Position numbers and translations under genes: made by a program. A DNA stretch of 64,000 nt from Parachlamydia sp. AcF125 (GTDB lineage Bacteria; Chlamydiota; Chlamydiia; Chlamydiales; Parachlamydiaceae), in NCBI RefSeq assembly GCF_018342475.1, contig NZ_JAEMUD010000004.1:1-64000 (forward strand). The letters are read 5' to 3'. The notes beneath the pieces are model-generated. The model was given only the letters and a program-made list of their open reading frames with translations. It searched no databases and was not told the origin of the DNA. Below, in pieces: positions 58,392-64,000 of the stretch (positions are counted from its first letter, which is position 1; each line of letters begins with the position of its first letter).

Positions 58392-61300
58392 TGAAAAAAT
58401 TTTTACTTTTTATTCTATGCCTTGGATTGCTCTGCAGCGTCATTTTAGTGCTATTGCCAAAAGATACAATCAAAAATGCAGCCTTAAAATTGGCCATAAA
58501 ACATATTGAAGCCTCCACAAACTTCCGAGTGGAAATCGAATCTCCCCGCTTAAACTATCCTTGTATCATCCAAGCTAAAACTGTCAAAATTTATTCCAAA
58601 GCATCTTCACCCCATGCTCCTTATCTATCAGCAGAAGATATAGAAGCTTGCATAAATCCCTTGGCGCTGCTTTCCTCTAAACTTAATTTACACCATTTTT
58701 ACTGCCAACGACTCTCGATTCAATCTCTGCCCGAAGTCCCTTTAACTGCCCAGGCAGAAACGGATTTCTTTCCCCTCCCTTTCGCGATGAAAGTGGGGCG
58801 CTTTGAAATTAAACAATTCAATCTTTCTCTAAACCTGATGAAAAAACTGGGCCTCGAGACTTATGTCAAAGCTGATGAGCTAGAAAAAGGTATTTCTTTG
58901 GCCGGTTCGTTCTCTTCAAAATCTTTGTTTCCCTCCGTAAAAGGAGAACTTTTTATTGCCCCTTGCAATGCTCCTGCTGCCACCACAGCTGCTGCTTTTA
59001 CCCTAAAAAAAAATTATAGCAACTATTTCCTGCTGATCACCTTAAGTGAAGTGTCTAAGGGAATTCTGCAAAAACCTTCATTTTTTGAGCATTCTACCCT
59101 CAGTTTCCGATTAGACGCTCATGGAGATAAACAGAAGTGGCAAGGAGTTGTAGAAGTCCTTTCAGAGCAAGAGCAGGAGACGGTTGACCAGGCTTTCACG
59201 GCAGGCTACGCCAAAGGAAACTTTGTTTATTTGCCCGATCAGCTGTTAACCTTTGAGGCAATTGAGGGGAATACTCCCTTTGCAAATTTCTATGGAACGC
59301 TTAGCTTAGACTCAGGGCTCGAATTTGATCATACTTTTCTTCATACCACTTTCACAGATCTTCCCTTTCCCCATAAGAACTTCAAGCTTGGCTCAGAAAC
59401 TGAAATGGGCCTTTCTGTGAAAGGGCCTCTCCTCTCTCCCTCCTTACAAGCGACCCTTTATTCGGAAAGCATGGAAATAAAAGAATGGACTATCGCCCAT
59501 CCGGAAATTTCAGTCAGTTTCTCTCCTTTTAGAGCAAATTCGGAAGGGGAACTTTCTTTTTCGGGAAAAAGAGACAATGTTCCTTTTCAGGTAAAAACTA
59601 AAATTGCTCTCAAACCTGAACAAGCTATCCATTTTTCAGATGCAATTGCCACCTATGCTTCTTCAAACCTAGAAGGCGATTTGCTAGTCTCTTTCACCCA
59701 GCCTAGCCTTAAAGGGCAAATTAAAAGCTCCAAAATTTCTTTCAAAGATTTTAATTCAGATTGGAAAGGGACCGCTGAAATACAAGCTTCTTTTGATAAA
59801 GAAAGCCTTTTAGCTAACGTTTGGGTAAAAAACCTGGCTTATCAAAACCTATCCGCTCAAAACGGGCATCTCCAATTGCAAGCAAAAGATCTTTTCCATG
59901 CCCTGCATGGTGAGGTGCAAATCGCTTTATCCAAAGGTCTGTGGGAAGAGATAGCCATCGAGGATTTAACCTTTGTGAGTGGTTATAATCAGAACTCTTT
60001 ATCTGCGTCCCCCTTCTCGCTAGATTTAAAAGGCAACTACCAAAAGCCTTTCCTCATTCAATCCAAAGGAAAGTGGCTATACCAAAAGGAAATAGCCATT
60101 ACTCTAGAATCCTTATGGGGAGAAGTTTTAGACCTTCCTATTTCCCTAAAAGAACCCTTTGAAATTGTCTTAGAAGCCGAAAAAATGGAAATCTCTCCTC
60201 TGTTTTTATCGACTGGCTCAGGTTATTTGTATGCCTCGGCAGAATACTCTCCTACCTTTGTGCAAAGCACTTTAAGGATTCACGACTTCCCTCTCACCGC
60301 CGCCCACTTGCTCGCCCCCCAATTCCCCTTAAAAGGCAGTGCTTCCGGCCAAATCTTTTTATTTGGGGATCCTGAAACTCCTAGAGGACAATTGAACCTA
60401 GAGATGTCAAATGTCAAAATTGAAGAAGAAGCTTTTAACAAGTTTCCTCCTTTTAATGTCTCTTTCCAAGCTTCTCTGGTAGAACAACTTTTAGAATGCA
60501 GAGGGCAGATCATCGAAGTTGAAAAGAACCCGCTAAAAGGCGAAGCAAAAATTCCTCTCACCTTTTCCCTTTCCCCCTTTATGGCTCAGGTAAATCGAGA
60601 GCTCCCTTTTTCTGCCAGTTTGAGCGGAAAGGGCCCTCTTTCACCCCTCTTATCACTCCTATTTATTGATAAGATTGCTATTGATGGCGATATAGAGGTT
60701 CAGCTTGGGATTAGAGGCTTGCTGAATTCTCCTGAGATAGAAGGATTTGTGAATTTGCGGAATGGCTTTTTTGAGAGCATAAATTCAGGAGCAATCCTCC
60801 GCTCTATCCATGCAAAGATAAAAGCGAGTGGCCAACGCCTGACTCTGGAGAATTTTTCTGCCAAGGATGAAATCGAGGGAACAATCACGGGCAGTGGAAG
60901 TTTAGCTTTCAACGATCCCCTTTTTCCTTTTGAAGCTAAATTTAAATTAAATAAACTTCAACTCCTCGATATGGATTTTTTTCAGTCCACTGCGAGTGGA
61001 TCCCTTACTCTTAAAGGAAACAGAAATGAGGGGGTTTTATCGGGCACCCTTACCTCTAATAAAACGCAGATGACCCTTCCCACTCAAATTTCAGAAGTCA
61101 CAGAAGCCGTGGAGGTCACCTATATTAATATTCCTGAAGGGGAATCTTCACCCGTTTCTTCTCAAAGCAAAAAATCCGCGTGGCCCTTAAAATTAAATAT
61201 CCTTCTAAAGCTTCCTTCTAAAGCAACCTTTACAGCGCCTAGTCTTTCTTCTGAATGGCAAGGGGACCTTCTCCTCGAAGGCACGGCAGACGAACCTTCA

Positions 61301-61900
61301 TTGGATGGACAACTCAAAATTGTCAAAGGGTCTTATCTTTTTAATGGAAAGCAGTTTATCATTAAAGATGGGACGGTAAATTTTGCAGGGAACCTCACCA
61401 ATGATACCACCTTGTATGTGGTAGGTTCAATGGATTTACACCGCATTGTGGCGGAAGTGATTGTACGAGGAGCCATTAAAAATCCCACCCTTTCGCTAAA
61501 CTCGAACCCTCCCCTATCACAGCAAGAGATTTTATCCTGGATTCTTTTTGGTAAGGGGCTTTCAGAAATTTCTCCTTTCCAAGGAGATCAGCTAACCGCT
61601 TCTTTAACAGATTTAAGTCGGCAGCAAGAAGGCCCCGATCTCCTGACTCGCATTCGCAATCAAACAGGCATTGACCGGATTGATATCAATCGAAGTGGGG
61701 AGGGCGATTCTGGCGACGTTTCGTTTGAAGTGGGAAAATACATTACTAGCGGCACGTATGTTTCTGTCAGTAAAAACATGGGATCTGAAAGCAACGAAGT
61801 CAATATTGAAACTAGCATCATTAAAAACTTTAAGCTTCAAGCAGGGGTCAGCGACGACGCTAATGGCCATTTTGACATCATTTGGAAATATGACTATTAA
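58391..61900 (+). CDS. tamB: TamB (DUF490) envelope-spanning protein
   Basis: 1169 aa with one N-terminal membrane helix (FLLFILCLGLLCSVILVLL), then a very long periplasmic region of repetitive beta-strand sequence, as in AsmA/TamB-type lipid-bridging proteins. The C-terminal DUF490 domain is clear: DEPSLDGQLKIVKGSYLFNG, FIIKDGTVNFAGNL, LSQQEILSWILFGKGLSE, then TGIDRIDI, SFEVGKYITSGTYVSVSK and IIWKYDY at the end. It couples with TamA (start overlaps tamA's stop) to form the translocation and assembly module; recent work on relatives points to phospholipid transport. It is slightly shorter than E. coli TamB (about 1259 aa). Confidence 0.92.
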   Translation: MKKFLLFILCLGLLCSVILVLLPKDTIKNAALKLAIKHIEASTNFRVEIESPRLNYPCIIQAKTVKIYSKASSPHAPYLSAEDIEACINPLALLSSKLNLHHFYCQRLSIQSLPEVPLTAQAETDFFPLPFAMKVGRFEIKQFNLSLNLMKKLGLETYVKADELEKGISLAGSFSSKSLFPSVKGELFIAPCNAPAATTAAAFTLKKNYSNYFLLITLSEVSKGILQKPSFFEHSTLSFRLDAHGDKQKWQGVVEVLSEQEQETVDQAFTAGYAKGNFVYLPDQLLTFEAIEGNTPFANFYGTLSLDSGLEFDHTFLHTTFTDLPFPHKNFKLGSETEMGLSVKGPLLSPSLQATLYSESMEIKEWTIAHPEISVSFSPFRANSEGELSFSGKRDNVPFQVKTKIALKPEQAIHFSDAIATYASSNLEGDLLVSFTQPSLKGQIKSSKISFKDFNSDWKGTAEIQASFDKESLLANVWVKNLAYQNLSAQNGHLQLQAKDLFHALHGEVQIALSKGLWEEIAIEDLTFVSGYNQNSLSASPFSLDLKGNYQKPFLIQSKGKWLYQKEIAITLESLWGEVLDLPISLKEPFEIVLEAEKMEISPLFLSTGSGYLYASAEYSPTFVQSTLRIHDFPLTAAHLLAPQFPLKGSASGQIFLFGDPETPRGQLNLEMSNVKIEEEAFNKFPPFNVSFQASLVEQLLECRGQIIEVEKNPLKGEAKIPLTFSLSPFMAQVNRELPFSASLSGKGPLSPLLSLLFIDKIAIDGDIEVQLGIRGLLNSPEIEGFVNLRNGFFESINSGAILRSIHAKIKASGQRLTLENFSAKDEIEGTITGSGSLAFNDPLFPFEAKFKLNKLQLLDMDFFQSTASGSLTLKGNRNEGVLSGTLTSNKTQMTLPTQISEVTEAVEVTYINIPEGESSPVSSQSKKSAWPLKLNILLKLPSKATFTAPSLSSEWQGDLLLEGTADEPSLDGQLKIVKGSYLFNGKQFIIKDGTVNFAGNLTNDTTLYVVGSMDLHRIVAEVIVRGAIKNPTLSLNSNPPLSQQEILSWILFGKGLSEISPFQGDQLTASLTDLSRQQEGPDLLTRIRNQTGIDRIDINRSGEGDSGDVSFEVGKYITSGTYVSVSKNMGSESNEVNIETSIIKNFKLQAGVSDDANGHFDIIWKYDY

Positions 61901-62008
61901 GGAAAGCCCCTTATCTCATATTCTTTTTGACCCGAAACGCTTGATTGCATACAATCAGCTTAGATCCCCAAAAACTCATTTTACCTGCGCTAGTGAAAGT
62001 TTACCTGC

Positions 62009-62800
62009 ATGAATAATACAATGGCTCGTCTATTCGCGACTCTCGGCGATTACTTTCTCCTCATCCTAAAAGTGATTGGGGTCACGCTCAAACGCCCCCC
62101 CGCATTTAATTTGATTCGAGATCAAATGTTTGAAATCGGAGTCATGTCTCTTCCTGTTGTGGCAATCACAGGATTTTCAACCGGACTTGTGCTAGCCGCT
62201 CAATCGTTTTTTCAGCTAGCAGATAAAGGATTAGCAAGCGCCACCGGCCTAATGGTGACAAAAGCCATGCTGGTTGAACTTGGACCCATCTTGACAGCTT
62301 TTATGATCACAGGACGCGTAGGAGCGGCTATGTGTGCGGAGTTAGGGACCATGCGCGTTACCGAACAGATTGACGCTCTGTGCTCTATGTCTGTAAATCC
62401 CCTGCGTTATCTCATCGCTCCTCGTTTTATCGCCGGAATTACCATGCTCCCACTTTTAACCATTTTTAGCTGTCTAATGGGCATTTTAGGGGGTTATCTT
62501 CTGTCTGTCTATTACTTCAATATGCCCCCCTCCACTTTTTTAGATCCTTTACCTCTCCATATCAAAACCTTCGACATGGTAAGTGGGCTAATTAAAGCCT
62601 TTGTTTTTGGGATTATCATTATTACCATTTCATGCTATAGAGGGTTATCTACGCGAGGGGGAGCTGCTGGAGTTGGCCGCGCCACGACAAACAGCGTTGT
62701 CATTTGTTATTCCGTTATTTTGATTGGGAATTTTGTCATCACCATTGGCTTGAATGGGTCCTATCCGTATATTGCCGATCTTATCAGTAAGTGGTTTTAA
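62009..62800 (+). CDS. mlaE: MlaE-type lipid ABC transporter permease
   Basis: 263 aa, inner-membrane permease of the MCE/Mla phospholipid transporter. It has five to six helices and the family patterns MSLPVVAITGFSTGLVLAAQ, LVELGPILTAFMITGRVGAA, AELGTMRVTEQIDAL and GGAAGVGRATTNSVV. It works with the ATPase encoded directly downstream (no gap) and the MCE-domain protein after it. The 108-base gap upstream contains a small dyad TGATTG-CATA-CAATCA (about 61945-61960) that may be incidental. Confidence 0.93.
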   Translation: MNNTMARLFATLGDYFLLILKVIGVTLKRPPAFNLIRDQMFEIGVMSLPVVAITGFSTGLVLAAQSFFQLADKGLASATGLMVTKAMLVELGPILTAFMITGRVGAAMCAELGTMRVTEQIDALCSMSVNPLRYLIAPRFIAGITMLPLLTIFSCLMGILGGYLLSVYYFNMPPSTFLDPLPLHIKTFDMVSGLIKAFVFGIIIITISCYRGLSTRGGAAGVGRATTNSVVICYSVILIGNFVITIGLNGSYPYIADLISKWF

Positions 62801-63571
62801 ATGCGCAAGCAAATTGTTATAAAAGAATTATATAAAAAATACGGGAAACTAGAGGTTCTCAAAGGGCTTGATCTGGAAGTCTATGAAGGAGAAACCCTAG
62901 TCATTTTAGGACGCTCGGGAGTTGGTAAAAGCGTTTTATTAAAACACATCATTGGGCTTGAGCAACCCGATCGCGGTTCAATCGAAATTGACGGAGTCTC
63001 TATTGCTTATTTGGAAAAAAGCAATACCTCCTTTAGAATCGGCATGTTATTTCAAGGAGCCGCCCTATTTGACTCCTTGAACATCGGAGAAAATACCGCC
63101 TTTTATTTGAACCAGCACGAAAAAAACTTATCGAAAAAACAAATACAAGAAAGAGTAAGTCATGCTCTAAATCTGGTGGGTCTCAGCGGAACTGAAAATG
63201 CCATGCCTTCTGATCTATCGGGAGGGATGCGCAAACGCGCCGCTTTGGCTCGTTTAATTGTTTACCACCCAAAAATTATTCTCTACGATGAACCTACCAC
63301 AGGCTTAGATCCAATTACTGCCATGCAAATCAATGATCTAATCAATACAGCCAAGAAAGAACTAAAAGCGACAAGCATTGTCGTGACTCATGATATTCGC
63401 TCGGCGTTGGAAGTGGGCGACCGACTAGCCTTTCATCACGAGGGAAAAATCGCGCAAATTGCTCCCAAAGAAGAATTTATGAAAATCGACGATCCCTTGT
63501 TACAGGCATTTTTTGAAAATGCCATATTAACTAACGATTTACTCAGTGGCAAGCAGACTAGGAGACCTTAA
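62801..63571 (+). CDS. mlaF: MlaF-type lipid ABC transporter ATPase
   Basis: 256 aa cytoplasmic ATPase that powers lipid movement by MlaE. Walker A is GRSGVGKSVLLKHI near residue 37, the signature LSGGMRKRAALAR near 139 with the Met typical of Mla-type ATPases, Walker B IILYDEPTTGLDPI near 158 and the switch His in VTHDIRSA. Its ATG starts right after the mlaE stop. A ribosome site for the next gene (GGAGACC) overlaps its 3' end. Confidence 0.94.
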   Translation: MRKQIVIKELYKKYGKLEVLKGLDLEVYEGETLVILGRSGVGKSVLLKHIIGLEQPDRGSIEIDGVSIAYLEKSNTSFRIGMLFQGAALFDSLNIGENTAFYLNQHEKNLSKKQIQERVSHALNLVGLSGTENAMPSDLSGGMRKRAALARLIVYHPKIILYDEPTTGLDPITAMQINDLINTAKKELKATSIVVTHDIRSALEVGDRLAFHHEGKIAQIAPKEEFMKIDDPLLQAFFENAILTNDLLSGKQTRRP

Positions 63572-63574
63572 TTC

Positions 63575-64000
63575 ATGGCTGATCAAGCAAAAAATTTACT
63601 CATCGGCATTTTTGTGATTGTCGCCTTTACAATTGTGATATTGATGCTTTTATTTTTACATCCATCCGTAGGCGATGAGGGGAAAAGGCTTCGAGTGAGA
63701 TTTTCCGATATCGATAAGATTTCTATTGGAACCCGGGTCAACTTTGGTGGAAAACCGGTCGGGGAAGTGACAAAGATTCGCGAATTGCAAGACGCGATTG
63801 ACAGAAGAATTGGACGAAACGGATATGTCTATATCTACGAGCTAGAACTATCGGTCGATTCTGCGGTGAATGTGTTCAACACAGACGAAATTTCCTTGCG
63901 CACTTCAGGCCTTTTGGGGGAAAGATCTGTGGCAATTACCCCTCTCCCTCCAAAAGAGGGGCAAAAATTAGAAAATGTGAGCGATCAAGTGATTTATGCA
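63575..64000 (+). CDS. mlaD: MCE-domain protein MlaD, C-terminus beyond window edge
   Basis: 142 codons from ATG 63575 to the right edge with no stop; GGAGACC lies 8 bases upstream. One N-terminal membrane helix (NLLIGIFVIVAFTIVILMLL, residues 7-26) anchors the protein, followed by an MCE domain: RVRFSDIDKISIGTRVNFGG, KPVGEVTKI, and later SLRTSGLLGERSVAITP. MCE proteins form hexameric rings that pass phospholipids between membranes. It completes an mlaE-mlaF-mlaD set, 3 bases after mlaF. Whether it has one MCE domain or an extended tail cannot be seen here. Confidence 0.9.
   Translation, partial: MADQAKNLLIGIFVIVAFTIVILMLLFLHPSVGDEGKRLRVRFSDIDKISIGTRVNFGGKPVGEVTKIRELQDAIDRRIGRNGYVYIYELELSVDSAVNVFNTDEISLRTSGLLGERSVAITPLPPKEGQKLENVSDQVIYA

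Noticed and set aside
61945-61960. TGATTG-CATA-CAATCA dyad before mlaE as an operator
   Set aside because: A single 6-bp dyad in AT-rich DNA is expected by chance and no flanking promoter pair supports it.

Overview
The window looks like a chromosomal segment of an environmental, amoeba-associated member of the Chlamydiales (Parachlamydiaceae-like); this is inferred from gene content only. Chlamydial marks are: a DNA topoisomerase I with a C-terminal SWIB domain; the block murF-mraY-murD-LysM protein-ftsW; glgC beside a calcineurin-like phosphoesterase; a type III secretion translocator operon (small coiled-coil protein, LcrH/SycD chaperone, CopB-like and CopD-like translocators); and a GroEL paralog without groES or a GGM tail. 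The sequence is AT-rich, most genes carry AAGGAG-like ribosome sites, and long gaps hold decayed genes and IS scars. Layout: 1-1563 is an unrecognised gene cut by the left edge. 2025-2990 is an IS5-like element with perfect 24-bp ends and a frame-disrupted transposase. 3687-9435 is the peptidoglycan/division operon, followed by a glycosyltransferase-like gene (9529-10707). 10746-14137 is a decay zone with remnants of IS66, a serine hydrolase and an IS1-type InsA, plus two live-looking genes: a small caspase/CHAT-like protease and a leucine-rich-repeat protein. 14557-20263 (minus) carries topA, the phosphoesterase and glgC. 21139-26771 has a small ORF, nadC, a groEL paralog and an iron-siderophore-type ABC importer. 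27462-33794 has two related lineage-specific proteins around a YkgJ-type protein, a dead mrp gene and a phosphohexomutase. 34228-38448 (minus) is a four-gene amidoligase operon: RimK-like ATP-grasp, GCS2-type ligase, N-formylglutamate-amidohydrolase-like protein and a C39/papain-like peptidase. 38935-41887 (minus) is the translocator operon. 42166-52647 holds a 13-repeat Sel1 protein, a holin-IV membrane protein, a divergent J-domain protein, an FMN reductase, a Nudix hydrolase, a secreted nickel superoxide dismutase, dcd, an FtsL/DivIC-like protein, two CNNM/CorC-type proteins and a DEAD-box helicase. 52651-64000 holds a CX5R phosphatase-like protein, ispH, a cation/proton antiporter, acylphosphatase, tamA-tamB and the start of an mlaE-mlaF-mlaD lipid-transport operon. 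How they fit together: the envelope is well represented (peptidoglycan precursor synthesis, division, TamAB, Mla), together with host-interaction machinery (translocators, LRR and Sel1 proteins, possibly the CHAT-like and CX5R proteins). The strongest candidate for a poorly described system is the amidoligase operon at 34.2-38.4 kb. It encodes two different ATP-dependent amide-bond-forming enzymes with two hydrolases, which suggests synthesis and trimming of a small peptide-like product of unknown identity. The secreted Ni-SOD with a His-rich tail and the standalone caspase-fold protein are also worth a second look. No tRNA, rRNA or CRISPR array was recognised.
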